Shown: positions 23,732 through 33,164 of the stretch, piece after piece
Position numbering within the stretch: the first letter of the stretch is position 1
Layout: every line of letters begins with the position of its first letter
Origin: Fumia sp045645505
GTDB taxonomy: Bacteria; Bacillota; Clostridia; Oscillospirales; Ruminococcaceae
NCBI GenBank assembly: GCA_045645505.1
Contig: JAZRIW010000005.1
Coordinates: 124,001 to 188,000, forward strand
Length of the DNA stretch: 64,000 nt
Direction of reading: 5' to 3'
Made by a program: the position numbers and the translations under genes
The notes under the pieces: model-generated
Database searches by the model: none
Told to the model about the DNA's origin: nothing
The model's input: only the letters and a program-made list of their open reading frames with translations

Positions 23732-26700
23732 ATGGCAAGAAAAATGAAAACCATGGATGGTAATAACGCTGCGGCTCATGTCTCTTATGCGTTTACCGAT
23801 GTGGCGGCAATCTACCCCATTACCCCTTCTTCTGTTATGGCAGAAGTTACAGATAAATGGGCAGCCGAAGGAAAGAAAAATATTTTTGGTGAGGAAGTTA
23901 GGGTTGTAGAAATGCAGTCCGAAGCAGGTGCAGCAGGTACCGTACACGGTTCTTTGGCAGCAGGTGCTTTGACAACTACTTTTACTGCATCTCAGGGACT
24001 TTTGTTGATGATCCCCAATATGTACAAAATAGCAGGTGAATTACTTCCCGGAGTAATTAACGTTTCTGCTCGTGCATTGGCAAGCCATGCTCTCTCAATT
24101 TTTGGTGACCATTCTGACGTTTATGCTTGTCGTCAGACAGGTTTTGCAATGCTTTGTTCAACTAACCCTCAGGAAGTTATGGACCTCGGTGCAGTTGCTC
24201 ACTGTGCAGCAATCAAAGGAAGAGTTCCTTTCTTACACTTCTTCGATGGTTTCAGAACTTCTCACGAGTTGCAGAAAATCGAAACATGGGATTATGAAGA
24301 TCTTAAAGATATGGTTGATATGGATGCTATCCAGGCTTATAAAGATCGTTCTTTGAATCCTAATCACCCTGTATTAAGAGGTTCTGCTCAGAATCCTGAC
24401 ATCTTCTTCCAGGCAAGAGAAGCTTGTAACACATATTACAACGAAGTTCCTGCTGTTGTAGAAGAATATATGGCTAAAGTTAATGCTAAAATCGGTACAG
24501 ATTATAAACTCTTCAACTACTATGGTGCTGCTGATGCAGAACACGTTGTTATTGCTATGGGTTCTGTTTGTGACACTATTGAAGAAACAATCGATTACCT
24601 CAATGCAAATGGTGGCAAATATGGTCTTGTTAAAGTAAGACTTTACAGACCTTTCTCTGCTGAGCATTTGATCAAAGCTATTCCTGACAGTGCAAAACAG
24701 ATTACTGTTCTTGACAGAACTAAAGAGCCCGGTGCTATGGGTGAACCTTTGTATCTCGATGTTGTTGCTGCTTTGCGTGACAGCAAGTTCCACAATACTC
24801 CTGTATTTACAGGCAGATATGGTCTTGGTTCTAAAGATACTACTCCTGCACAGATCGTTGCAGTTTATAAAAATACAGCTAAGAAAGTATTTACAATCGG
24901 TATCGTGGACGACGTTACTCACCTTTCTTTGGAAATTGGTGAAAATCCCTCCACAACTCCCGAAGATATCACAAGCTGTAAGTTCTGGGGCCTCGGTGCT
25001 GATGGTACAGTTGGTGCTAACAAGAACTCCATTAAGATTATCGGTGACCATACCGATATGAACGCACAGGCTTATTTTGATTATGACTCCAAGAAATCCG
25101 GTGGTGTTACAATTTCTCACCTCCGTTTTGGTAATTCTAAGATTAAATCCACTTACCTTATAAACAAAGCAGATTTCGTTGCATGTCATAACCCTGCTTA
25201 TGTTACAAAGTATGAAATGGTTCAGGACGTTAAACCCGGCGGAACTTTCCTTTTGAACTGCGAATGGTCTGACGAAGAGCTCGAAAACCATATTCCCGGT
25301 CAGATGAAGAGATATATTGCTGAAAACGGCATTAAATTCTATACAATCGACGGTATCAAAATCGGTAAAGAAATCGGTTTGGGTGGAAGAATCAATACTG
25401 TTTTGCAGTCTGCATTCTTTAAACTTGCTAACATTATTCCTACTGATGATGCTATCAAATATATGAAAGATGCTGCTACAGCTTCTTACTCCAAAAAGGG
25501 CGAAGCTATCGTTAAGATGAACCATGATGCTATCGACCGCGGTGCAACTGATGTTCATGAAGTTAAAGTTCCTGATTCCTGGAAAAATGCTGCTGATACT
25601 GATTTGACAGTTAAAGCAACAGGCGACAGAAAAGATGTTGTTGATTTTGTTAATGACATTGTTATCCCTGTTTCCTGCCAGAAAGGTAATGACTTGCCTG
25701 TTTCTACATTCGTGGGTGATCGTACAGACGGTACATTCCCTCAGGGTACTGCTGCATTTGAAAAACGTGGTGTAGCTGTTGACGTTCCTCTCTGGAACCC
25801 CGACAATTGTATCCAGTGTGGTTTCTGTTCACTTGTTTGTCCTCATGCTGTTATCCGTCCTTATGCTGTAACAGAAGATGAAGCTAAGAACTTACCTGAA
25901 GGACAGGCTGCAATGCCTATGACAGGTATGCCCGATATGAAATTTGCTATCGGTATTTCTGTTTTAGACTGCTTAAACTGCGGACTTTGTGCTAATGTTT
26001 GTCCCGGTAAGAAGGGCGAAAAAGCTCTTACAATGGTTTCTCTTGACAGTCAGAGAGAAAAACAGAATGGATTTAATTATCTCTTTGATTTACCTGAAAA
26101 ACCTGAAGTATTTGAGAAATTTAAAGAAACTACTGTTAAGGGCAGCCAGTTTAAACAACCCTTGCTTGAGTTCTCCGGTGCTTGTGCAGGTTGTGGTGAA
26201 ACACCTTATGCTAAACTTGTAACTCAGCTTTATGGTGACAGAATGTATATTGCTAACGCAACAGGTTGTTCTTCTATCTGGGGCGGTTCTGCACCTTCTA
26301 CTCCTTATACAGTTAACAAATCCGGTTTTGGTCCTGCTTGGGCTAATTCCCTCTTTGAAGATAACGCTGAATACGGTTATGGTATGTTCTTAGCTCAGGA
26401 TACAATCAGAAAAGCTGCTATTGAAAAGATTAAAGCTTTAAATCCTGAAAAAGAAGATGTTAAAGCTGCTGTAAACGAATATCTTGATACAGTTGACTGT
26501 GGTGCTTCCAACAGAGCTGCTGCAGAAAAACTTATCAAAGCTTTGGAAAACTGTGGCTGTGATGCTGCAAAAGAAATTCTTAAGAGCAAAGATTATCTTG
26601 CTAAGAAATCTGTATGGATTCTCGGTGGTGACGGTTGGGCTTACGATATCGGTTTCGGTGGTCTTGACCATGTTATCGCTTCCGGACAGGACGTAAATAT

Positions 26701-27250
26701 CTTGGTATTTGATACCGAAGTTTACTCCAATACAGGTGGTCAGTCTTCTAAATCTACACCTACAGGTGCTATCGCTCAGTTTGCTGCTGCAGGTAAAGAT
26801 GTTAAGAAGAAAGACCTTGCTGCTATCGCTATGAGCTATGGTTACGTTTACACTGCACAGGTTTCCATGGGTGCAGATTATAACCAGTGCCTCAAAGCAT
26901 TCGTTGAAGCAGAAAGCTACAATGGTCCTTCTATCGTAATCGCTTACGCTCCTTGTATCAACCATGGTATCAAGGGCGGTATGGTTCAGGCTCAGGCTGA
27001 AGAAAAACGTGCTGTACAGGCTGGTTACTGGCACTTGTTCAGATACGATCCTCGTCTTAAAGCTGAAGGAAAGAATCCTTTCCATCTCGATAGTAAAGCA
27101 CCTACTGCTGCTTACAAAGATTTCTTGCTCAATGAAGTTCGTTATAACTCATTGGCTCGTGCTAACCCCGAACGTGCTGAAGCACTCTTCGAAAAAGCAG
27201 AAGAAGCAGCTCTTGAGAAATACGCTCGCCTCGCTGCAATGAGCGAATAA
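23732..27250 (+). CDS. nifJ: pyruvate:ferredoxin (flavodoxin) oxidoreductase
   Basis: Oxidatively decarboxylates pyruvate to acetyl-CoA and CO2, reducing ferredoxin; the central energy enzyme of anaerobic clostridia. 1172 residues from the ATG with AAGGAGG upstream; an in-frame extension back to 23618 crosses the leader terminator and is rejected. All domains are fused in one chain: alpha-like pyrimidine-binding domain (SYAFTDVAAIYPITPSS), gamma domain, two [4Fe-4S] clusters (CIQCGFCSLVCPH near 692, CLNCGLCANVCPG near 747), a further CAGCGE motif, and the TPP domain (GGDGWAYDIGFGGLDHV near 965, then DTEVYSNTGGQSSKS). Codon use is skewed to GCT/GGT/GTT, as expected for a very highly expressed gene. 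Confidence 0.98.
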   Translation: MARKMKTMDGNNAAAHVSYAFTDVAAIYPITPSSVMAEVTDKWAAEGKKNIFGEEVRVVEMQSEAGAAGTVHGSLAAGALTTTFTASQGLLLMIPNMYKIAGELLPGVINVSARALASHALSIFGDHSDVYACRQTGFAMLCSTNPQEVMDLGAVAHCAAIKGRVPFLHFFDGFRTSHELQKIETWDYEDLKDMVDMDAIQAYKDRSLNPNHPVLRGSAQNPDIFFQAREACNTYYNEVPAVVEEYMAKVNAKIGTDYKLFNYYGAADAEHVVIAMGSVCDTIEETIDYLNANGGKYGLVKVRLYRPFSAEHLIKAIPDSAKQITVLDRTKEPGAMGEPLYLDVVAALRDSKFHNTPVFTGRYGLGSKDTTPAQIVAVYKNTAKKVFTIGIVDDVTHLSLEIGENPSTTPEDITSCKFWGLGADGTVGANKNSIKIIGDHTDMNAQAYFDYDSKKSGGVTISHLRFGNSKIKSTYLINKADFVACHNPAYVTKYEMVQDVKPGGTFLLNCEWSDEELENHIPGQMKRYIAENGIKFYTIDGIKIGKEIGLGGRINTVLQSAFFKLANIIPTDDAIKYMKDAATASYSKKGEAIVKMNHDAIDRGATDVHEVKVPDSWKNAADTDLTVKATGDRKDVVDFVNDIVIPVSCQKGNDLPVSTFVGDRTDGTFPQGTAAFEKRGVAVDVPLWNPDNCIQCGFCSLVCPHAVIRPYAVTEDEAKNLPEGQAAMPMTGMPDMKFAIGISVLDCLNCGLCANVCPGKKGEKALTMVSLDSQREKQNGFNYLFDLPEKPEVFEKFKETTVKGSQFKQPLLEFSGACAGCGETPYAKLVTQLYGDRMYIANATGCSSIWGGSAPSTPYTVNKSGFGPAWANSLFEDNAEYGYGMFLAQDTIRKAAIEKIKALNPEKEDVKAAVNEYLDTVDCGASNRAAAEKLIKALENCGCDAAKEILKSKDYLAKKSVWILGGDGWAYDIGFGGLDHVIASGQDVNILVFDTEVYSNTGGQSSKSTPTGAIAQFAAAGKDVKKKDLAAIAMSYGYVYTAQVSMGADYNQCLKAFVEAESYNGPSIVIAYAPCINHGIKGGMVQAQAEEKRAVQAGYWHLFRYDPRLKAEGKNPFHLDSKAPTAAYKDFLLNEVRYNSLARANPERAEALFEKAEEAALEKYARLAAMSE

Positions 27251-27263
27251 TCTCCTTGAATTT

Positions 27264-27300
27264 AAAAAGCTCTGACCTTTAAGGTCAGAGCTTTTTTGTT
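27264..27300 (+). terminator. terminator after nifJ
   Basis: 16-bp stem AAAAAGCTCTGACCTT with its complement, single-base loop, ending in TTTTTTG. Confidence 0.9.
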
Positions 27301-27307
27301 TAGATAA

Positions 27308-27340
27308 AAAACACCTGCCGTATTATACGGCAGGTGTTTT
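27308..27340 (-). terminator. terminator of isomerase-oxidoreductase unit
   Basis: 15-bp stem AAAACACCTGCCGTA with its complement, 3-nt loop, with T-runs on both sides; just 2 bp after the minus-strand isomerase stop. Confidence 0.88.
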
Positions 27341-27341
27341 A

Positions 27342-28175
27342 TTAATAACCAAGTGTTTTTAAATGTTCACGGCTGATTTTTGCTGATTCCATTGCAGGAC
27401 GGTCTTCTGACTGATCCTGTTCAACGATTGCATATTCTGCACCGGCTTCTTCGGAAGCTTTCAAAATGGCCTTAAAGTCCTGAAGCCCCATACCTAAAGG
27501 CCTGAAATGGAATCCGTTATCGTCACCGGAATCTTTTTCTATCTCTTTACCATCTTCGTCGATAAGGGCATAAACCGGCCCACTTGCAAATTGCTTGCAG
27601 GTAAAATCTTTAAGATGAACAACAGGACTTCTGCCTGTATATTTCTTAATGTATTCGCAAGGATCATAGCCTGCATATTTTACCCAACAAGTATCGATTT
27701 CAGTTTGGAGATAATCAAAAGGAACAGATTCATATAACCAATCGAGCAAGAATTTGTCTTCATATTTATCAAATTCAAAATCATGATTATGATAAAGGAA
27801 CTGAATACCATTGTCGTGAAGAAGTTTGCCGACAGTTTTTATTTCATCGAGAATTCTGTCATAATGGTCGCCTGACTTATGGTCAGCTTTATCCATCCAG
27901 GGAATAGCTACATATTTCGCACCAATTTCTTTAAGATAATCGACAGCTTCCTGCCCTTTTTCAAGGAATAAGCTGTATCCTTGATGAGCAGAGATAGCTG
28001 TGAGTCCGATTTCATCGAGCATTGCACGGACTTCTTTGGCAGTGTGGTCAAAGTAGCCTGCAAATTCAACATAATCGTATCCGATTTCTTTTACTTTTTT
28101 AAGTGCGGCATACATATCTTTTTCCATATCATCGCGGACAGAGTAAAGTTGTAAGCCGATTTTTAAATTTCCCAT
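27342..28175 (-). CDS. sugar phosphate isomerase/epimerase-like TIM-barrel protein
   Basis: 277 residues of the AP-endonuclease-2/xylose-isomerase-like TIM-barrel group: start IGLQLYSVRDDMEKDMYAAL, then VKEIGYDYVEFAG, FLYHNHDFEFDKY (metal-binding His/Glu region), TEIDTCWVKYAG and PVVHLKDF. Members interconvert keto- and aldo-sugars or act on inositol derivatives using a divalent metal. Its ATG shares one base with the stop of the upstream oxidoreductase (TAATG), so the two are translationally coupled and very likely serve one pathway; the substrate is unknown. Confidence 0.88.
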   Translation of the reverse strand: MGNLKIGLQLYSVRDDMEKDMYAALKKVKEIGYDYVEFAGYFDHTAKEVRAMLDEIGLTAISAHQGYSLFLEKGQEAVDYLKEIGAKYVAIPWMDKADHKSGDHYDRILDEIKTVGKLLHDNGIQFLYHNHDFEFDKYEDKFLLDWLYESVPFDYLQTEIDTCWVKYAGYDPCEYIKKYTGRSPVVHLKDFTCKQFASGPVYALIDEDGKEIEKDSGDDNGFHFRPLGMGLQDFKAILKASEEAGAEYAIVEQDQSEDRPAMESAKISREHLKTLGY

Positions 28176-29353
28176 TAGTCCATATCGGGGAGGTCGAGCT
28201 CAATTTCTTTGCCGAGTTTAGCAGATTTTACGATACCATCGATGATAGCCTGGTTGTAAAGAATCTGACTTGTAGGAACGGGAGCTTTGCCTCCTTCTTT
28301 GATTGCATCGAGGAAGGAACGGATTTTTTTGTAGAAGTTGTCCTTATCAAGGTCTGTGGGAGATTCTTCTTTAGGAACAACTGTCTCAAGTTGAGAACCT
28401 GCGATTTCTGTATAGATAACCAAAGGCTTGTCGAGAGAACCATTCCAGCAACCTGTGGAAGGAACACGTAAAGAAGCTTTTGTACCCATAATGATTGTAT
28501 CGCCGGGAGTGTCAAGATGCATAGCCCATGCGATTCTGAAGTCGAGGATAATTCCGCCTTCCAAACGGATAAAGCCTGCTGCGAAGTCGTCAACACCGAA
28601 TTTCTCAGCATATTCACCGGGGTAACCTGCAATTTCATAAAAATGAGGATCTTTTCCGAAGAAATCGGATGTATATCCGGAAACAGTCAAGGGCTTGGGA
28701 TAACCAATTGCATTGAGTACAAGGTCTAAAGAGTAGCATCCGATATCACCCATAGCACCGATGCAACCGGTATCTTTTTCAATAAATGTTGTACCAAAGG
28801 GAGTAGGAATACCGTGGCGTCTTCCTCCGCCTGTCTGAATATAGTAGATTTTACCCAAAACACCGGATTCAACGATAGCTTTGATTTTCTGCATATTGGG
28901 ATCAAAACGAGGCTGGAATCCGACAGAAATAATTTTCCCACTTTCTTTTTCAGCTTTCATTATTTCCAAAGCTTCTTCGGTTGTAACGCACATGGGTTTT
29001 TCCAAAAGAACGTTAACACCTTTGTTAAGTGCATCAATAGCACATTCTGCGTGAGTTGCGTTGTATGTACAAATACTTACAGCATCTAATTCTTCAGCTT
29101 CAAGCATAGCTTTGTGATCAGTGTAGCAACGTACACCCTCAACTTCCCAAGTCTTAAAAAATTCTTCTGCTTTACCGGGAACTATGTCGGCACCTGCAAC
29201 AATTTCAACATCGGGCATGAGTTTATATCTCATAATGTGAGCTTCTGCAATCCAACCTGTACCGATGATACCAACCTTTAATTTTTTGCTGGCATCAATA
29301 GCTTTTGTGTTATTTGCGCCTTGTTCGAAGGCATTTAAGTTTCCGCCTGCCAT
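28175..29353 (-). CDS. Gfo/Idh/MocA family oxidoreductase, coupled to the isomerase
   Basis: 392 residues from the ATG with GAAAGGAG upstream (MAGGNLNAFEQGANN); a longer frame to 29440 has no ribosome-binding site. The Rossmann fold starts late, KLKVGIIGTGWIAEAHI (about 25-41), after an extra N-terminal arm. The EKP motif is in LLEKPMCVTTEEALEI and the catalytic region in GCIGAMGDIGCYSLDLVLNA, where the usual His is replaced by Cys/Tyr positions (D-I-G-C-Y). Followed by an isomerase-like gene overlapping by one base. Likely a sugar or inositol-type dehydrogenase. Confidence 0.9.
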   Translation of the reverse strand: MAGGNLNAFEQGANNTKAIDASKKLKVGIIGTGWIAEAHIMRYKLMPDVEIVAGADIVPGKAEEFFKTWEVEGVRCYTDHKAMLEAEELDAVSICTYNATHAECAIDALNKGVNVLLEKPMCVTTEEALEIMKAEKESGKIISVGFQPRFDPNMQKIKAIVESGVLGKIYYIQTGGGRRHGIPTPFGTTFIEKDTGCIGAMGDIGCYSLDLVLNAIGYPKPLTVSGYTSDFFGKDPHFYEIAGYPGEYAEKFGVDDFAAGFIRLEGGIILDFRIAWAMHLDTPGDTIIMGTKASLRVPSTGCWNGSLDKPLVIYTEIAGSQLETVVPKEESPTDLDKDNFYKKIRSFLDAIKEGGKAPVPTSQILYNQAIIDGIVKSAKLGKEIELDLPDMD

Positions 29354-29463
29354 TGTAAATTCTCCTTTCAAAATACATATGGTTTTTGATATATTTTCAT
29401 ATGTCAACATTATAATATCATAGTTAAATTTAAAAATCAATAAAAAAACTTGACTTTTTCTAT

Positions 29464-30501
29464 TTATTTTATAGTGCTGTGAGTTTCTCTTTCATTACCT
29501 AAAATACAGATATAGGTTTTACCTTTATTCACTTTTAAGGGCTCATTATTTGAATCTGTAAAAGCGAACTGATTGGCAGATTTTCCTTTTTTCCAGGTAA
29601 TTTCTTCTTTACCCCCGTTTGTTATGTAATATCCTTTGCCGGATGAAAGTGAAACTTCGCGGCGCAAGGCCTCACCGTTGTAACTGCCGATAGAGGTATA
29701 TAGGATAAGTATGTTTTTATATTGTAATATATTTTTTGTGTCAGCATCTATGTGATTTTGGCCGTTTCGTTTTTTAGAATACAGTCCCGTTGAGAGATTA
29801 TATGAAAATTCACTGTTATAATCTTTTGAAAAAGAGGCAAAGACGTTTTCAGCATCATTATTTTTCGGGAAATATTCATTTTCATAGAATAAAAACGGAG
29901 CTTCTGTGTTTCCTTCAAGTGAAAGATTTAATTTGTTTTCAAGTGTTTTGAGTTCTTTATTACTTATAAAGAAGCTATGCTCTTTTCCTTTTGAACTTGC
30001 TCTTTGTTTATCTTGATAAAAGAAGTTAGTATATGTCATTCCGTCTATATTATCAATGTTTGTTGAATTTATGCGTTCATATCCTGCAGGACTTCCGCCA
30101 AAATGAAGAAAAATAGCATTATAAGGAAGTGCAAAATCAATATAATAATGCCTTGTACTGCGGACAGGTCCTACATAAGGGAGATTTTCAGTATCGGAAA
30201 AAAGTGCCAGAAGTCTTGTTATTCCGCCTTCAACAACTACTTCATAAACAATATCAGCCTTTGAAAGTCCGCGGTGAGGAAGTGCGGCACCGATATTGTT
30301 TACCATAATAGCAACCGGTCTTAAATTAGCTGAAGTTTCTAAGGTTGTGGGAAGACCGGTTAAAGGATTTTCGATGAAGTTTTTAACTTCTTGTGAGATT
30401 ATGGGTTTTTCTTCAGGAATGATAACTTCTTCTTTTTTACAACTGCTAAAAAGTGTGAAAGTGAGGATAAAAATAACAAAAAATAAGAAAACTTTTTTCA
30501 T
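29464..30501 (-). CDS. DUF3048 (YerB-like) lipoprotein
   Basis: 345 residues. N-terminal lipoprotein signal MKKVFLFFVIFILTFTLFSS then Cys, giving a membrane-anchored outer-face protein. The body matches the DUF3048/YerB group: NPLTGLPTTLETSANLRPVA, VMVNN-like IMVNNIGAALPHRGLSKADI, YEVVVEGGITRLLALF, YVGPVRSTRHYYIDFA. Function is unknown in the family. AAAGGAGG ribosome-binding sequence lies in the end of the upstream oxidoreductase gene, 1 bp away, so they form one unit. Confidence 0.9.
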   Translation of the reverse strand: MKKVFLFFVIFILTFTLFSSCKKEEVIIPEEKPIISQEVKNFIENPLTGLPTTLETSANLRPVAIMVNNIGAALPHRGLSKADIVYEVVVEGGITRLLALFSDTENLPYVGPVRSTRHYYIDFALPYNAIFLHFGGSPAGYERINSTNIDNIDGMTYTNFFYQDKQRASSKGKEHSFFISNKELKTLENKLNLSLEGNTEAPFLFYENEYFPKNNDAENVFASFSKDYNSEFSYNLSTGLYSKKRNGQNHIDADTKNILQYKNILILYTSIGSYNGEALRREVSLSSGKGYYITNGGKEEITWKKGKSANQFAFTDSNNEPLKVNKGKTYICILGNERETHSTIK

Positions 30502-30502
30502 T

Positions 30503-31498
30503 TTACCCCTCCTTTATATTGAAAATTATTCCTGCTTGTTCACGCATTACTTTAAGAGATTTATTAACGCTTAAGGTTATTTTCTGGCACTTGAAGTACT
30601 CGTCTTTATAGCTTTCAAAATCTGTGATGTAGTTATAAAAACTTTTTGCTTCGCCACTCATAAGTACAGCTTTTTCAATATCACCCACTAAAAATTCTTC
30701 AGTCTTGTCATTTTTGATTATTTTAATTTCGGTGAGTTTTGAAATTGAACGGATTTTGATTGTGCCTGAATCGCCCATTATCTCCGAACCTAAACTGCTT
30801 TCGCATAATTTTGAACAGGAAATGTTTATCTGTTTATCAGGATAAATAAATATAGCATTATTTAGTCCGTCAGCACCTGTTGAGATGAATTGAGCGGTAT
30901 TTATTATTTTTTCAGGCTCTCCAAATAAATCCAAAGCAGGGTAAACACAGTAAATTCCCAAATCCATAAGACAACCCGTTGCATATTCAGGATTAAAAAT
31001 ATTAGGATTTTCTCCGTTTATAAGTGCCTGGTATTTAGAGGAAAGCTGGGAGAAATCAAATCGTGCAGAAAAAATATTGCCGATTTTTTTTAAAGCTTCC
31101 TTTAAAATTTTTCTTTGCGGGAGGTGAAGCATCATAATAGCTTCCATATATATCAGATTTTTTTCGTTAGCTAATTTTTGCAATTCTTCTAATTTACAAG
31201 GGTTGATAGTTATTGGCTTTTCGCAGATTACATGTTTACCGTTTTGCAAAAAGCATTTACTTTGTTCATAATGCAAAAAGTTAGGGCTTGCTATATAAAC
31301 TGCATCTATAAACGGGGATTTTGCCATTTCTTCATAATCTGTAAAAATATGATTTGCATTATATTTTTCAGCAAAAGCCTTACCTTTATCGTAGTTTCGT
31401 GAATGAACTGCTGTTAATTTAAGACCATTAACCATTTGACTTCCTTGTATAAATGCTTCTGTAATCCAGCTTGTGCCGATTGTGCCGTAATTTATCAT
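30503..31498 (-). CDS. Gfo/Idh/MocA family oxidoreductase
   Basis: 331 residues from ATG 31498 (MINYGTIGTSWITEAF); GGGAG lies 8 nt upstream, and an in-frame GTG at 31507 is less likely. Rossmann motif is GTIGTSWI, a smaller variant of GxGxxG with a Thr. The EKP motif is in VICEKPITINPCKLEEL (about 91-107), and the active-site region reads TGCLMDLGIYCVYPALDLFG, with Tyr near the usual His position. This is the third member of the family in about 12 kb. Substrate unknown; likely sugar-related. Confidence 0.9.
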   Translation of the reverse strand: MINYGTIGTSWITEAFIQGSQMVNGLKLTAVHSRNYDKGKAFAEKYNANHIFTDYEEMAKSPFIDAVYIASPNFLHYEQSKCFLQNGKHVICEKPITINPCKLEELQKLANEKNLIYMEAIMMLHLPQRKILKEALKKIGNIFSARFDFSQLSSKYQALINGENPNIFNPEYATGCLMDLGIYCVYPALDLFGEPEKIINTAQFISTGADGLNNAIFIYPDKQINISCSKLCESSLGSEIMGDSGTIKIRSISKLTEIKIIKNDKTEEFLVGDIEKAVLMSGEAKSFYNYITDFESYKDEYFKCQKITLSVNKSLKVMREQAGIIFNIKEG

Positions 31499-31553
31499 AA
31501 TTAACACTCCCTTTTTTACATTTTATCACTTTTTATTTATTATTTCAATTTAT

Positions 31554-31582
31554 TTGCATTTTTTAGTTTTTTAAGTTAAAAT
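31554..31582 (+). promoter_or_regulatory. sigma-A promoter of small membrane protein gene
   Basis: TTGCAT, 17-bp spacer, TAAAAT on the plus strand, 23 bp before the ATG at 31606. Confidence 0.55.
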
Positions 31583-31605
31583 GGTCTTATAAAAGGGGGA
31601 GTTAT

Positions 31606-31911
31606 ATGAAAAGCGTTAAAAGAATTTTAGCTATTATTTCTGTTGTTTGTGCAGTAGTTGTAGCTTTCAGAGTTTCAGTTGATTGTTTTTTTGATAAAGT
31701 TTTAAAATTAAGGAGATTGAAAACCAAATTTTATAATAAGACTGTGGGAGGATATTATATAGATTCTGATGATGGCCCTATTGCCATTCTTTTAAGCAAT
31801 AAAATAAGCTCTTATAAAAGTTTTATTATTACCGGTATATTAGGGGCTTTGTCTGCAGTTTTTGCTGCATTAGCTTTTATTATACATATTTTCAGCAAAA
31901 ATAAAGACTAA
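31606..31911 (+). CDS. small membrane protein of unknown function, 101 residues
   Basis: ATG with AAGGGGGAG 7 nt upstream. Two membrane helices (about 6-27 and 73-95) frame a 45-residue basic/polar segment (KVLKLRRLKTKFYNKTVGGY, then YIDSDDGPIAI). The last 4 bp overlap the end of the convergent AI-2E transporter gene. No domain recognised. Confidence 0.75.
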   Translation: MKSVKRILAIISVVCAVVVAFRVSVDCFFDKVLKLRRLKTKFYNKTVGGYYIDSDDGPIAILLSNKISSYKSFIITGILGALSAVFAALAFIIHIFSKNKD

Positions 31912-33023
31912 GAAATTCCTTTTTCCCGTAGCCTTTTTAAAACCGATTTCTTAAAAAGAGTATAAATTAGCGCAACAATCGGTACACTTAAAATCATTCC
32001 GATTATTCCAAGTAAATTTCCGCCTATTACAACTGCGGATAAAACCCAGATACCGGGAAGTCCTATTGAATTTCCCACAACTCTGGGGTATATGATATTT
32101 CCTTCTATTTGTTGCAATATTATTATAAAAATCAAAAACCATAAGGCGGATACCGGTTTTACCATAAATAATAAAAACATTCCAAGCAGAGTGCCTATGA
32201 ATGCTCCCAGAAATGGTATAAACGCAGATACACTTATAATTGATGAAATGAGTAATGCATACGGGAGTTTTAATACTTTCATTCCTAAAAAACAAAGGAC
32301 TCCTATTATCAGTACTTCGGTGAATTGGCCGAATACAAATTTAGAAAATATTTCATTTGACAGCTTTCCGATAAAAAGAATATGTTCTGCTTTTTCTTTT
32401 TTTAAAAAAGCAAATATTATTTTTTTAAAATTCCCGGAAAGCTTTTCTTTTTGCAAAAGTATATAAATACTAAGGACAAATCCTATTAAAAAATTTGCAA
32501 TTTTTCCGATTGTTTTTATGAGCACATCCATTGTACCGTTTAAAAGTCTGGGCATCTGTCTTTGCGCAGATGTGCCTAAATTGTTAAAAATTTCATTCCA
32601 TTTTAAAAAACTTATATTGATGACATCAAATTTTTTGGAGAGTTTTTCTACCCATAGCTCAAAGCGGGTGAGATAAAACGGCAGATTTTTAAATAACATT
32701 AAAAAACTTTCCTGAAGTTTAGGTATAATGAAAAAATAAAGGGAGGTAATTATTGTAAATATAATCAAACAGGTACATAGCAATGAAATTATTCTTTTTA
32801 GTTTGTTGGATTTAATTTTATTAAAGAGTTTGTTTTCCAAAAAAGCGAGGGGAACATTCAAAATAAAGGCAAGACAAATTCCGATAATAAAAGGGGAAAA
32901 AATTGATATAATTTGTGAGAAGATTTTTATTACTGTTTCAAGATTTTGAAGAATTAAAAATCCTGTTACAGTAAAAATTATAATTAAAATTATTTTTTTA
33001 GAATTTTTAAAATTAAGCTCCAA
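31908..33023 (-). CDS. AI-2E family (PerM/YtvI-like) transporter
   Basis: 371 residues with eight hydrophobic segments in the 2 + 6 pattern of the AI-2E/UPF0118 family; the region GMKVLKLPYALLISSIISVS, FIPFLGAFIGTLLGMFLL, and IIYPRVVGNSIGLPGIWVL is diagnostic. Members export a range of compounds (named from TqsA, an AI-2 exporter; Bacillus YtvI is sporulation-expressed); the substrate cannot be inferred. TTG start with AAGGGGGG upstream. Confidence 0.9.
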   Translation of the reverse strand: MELNFKNSKKIILIIIFTVTGFLILQNLETVIKIFSQIISIFSPFIIGICLAFILNVPLAFLENKLFNKIKSNKLKRIISLLCTCLIIFTIITSLYFFIIPKLQESFLMLFKNLPFYLTRFELWVEKLSKKFDVINISFLKWNEIFNNLGTSAQRQMPRLLNGTMDVLIKTIGKIANFLIGFVLSIYILLQKEKLSGNFKKIIFAFLKKEKAEHILFIGKLSNEIFSKFVFGQFTEVLIIGVLCFLGMKVLKLPYALLISSIISVSAFIPFLGAFIGTLLGMFLLFMVKPVSALWFLIFIIILQQIEGNIIYPRVVGNSIGLPGIWVLSAVVIGGNLLGIIGMILSVPIVALIYTLFKKSVLKRLREKGIS

Positions 33024-33126
33024 ATTATCCCCCCTTCTTATTTAAGAGTATTACTGAATAAGTATAGTTTATGCAAGTTAAGGATAATGAAATTTTTAAA
33101 AGTAATGAACAGTTTAAGAAAAATAA

Positions 33127-33158
33127 AAAAGACGAGTATTATTTAATACTCGTCTTTT
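33127..33158 (-). terminator. terminator of the hydrolase-murF-ddl operon
   Basis: 15-bp stem AAAAGACGAGTATTA with its complement, 2-nt loop, T-runs on both sides. It lies 6 bp after the ddl stop. The remainder of the gap to the AI-2E gene start shows no clear further signal. Confidence 0.88.
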
Positions 33159-33164
33159 GATTTT

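Noticed and set aside
24374..25558. Long open frame on the minus strand inside nifJ (394 codons)
   Set aside because: It lies wholly antisense to a clear PFOR gene; the strong codon bias of nifJ leaves the opposite frames free of stops. The translation is Cys/Ser/Asn-rich with no domain.
26438..27085. Second antisense frame inside nifJ (215 codons)
   Set aside because: Same explanation as above; no ribosome-binding site or recognisable motif.
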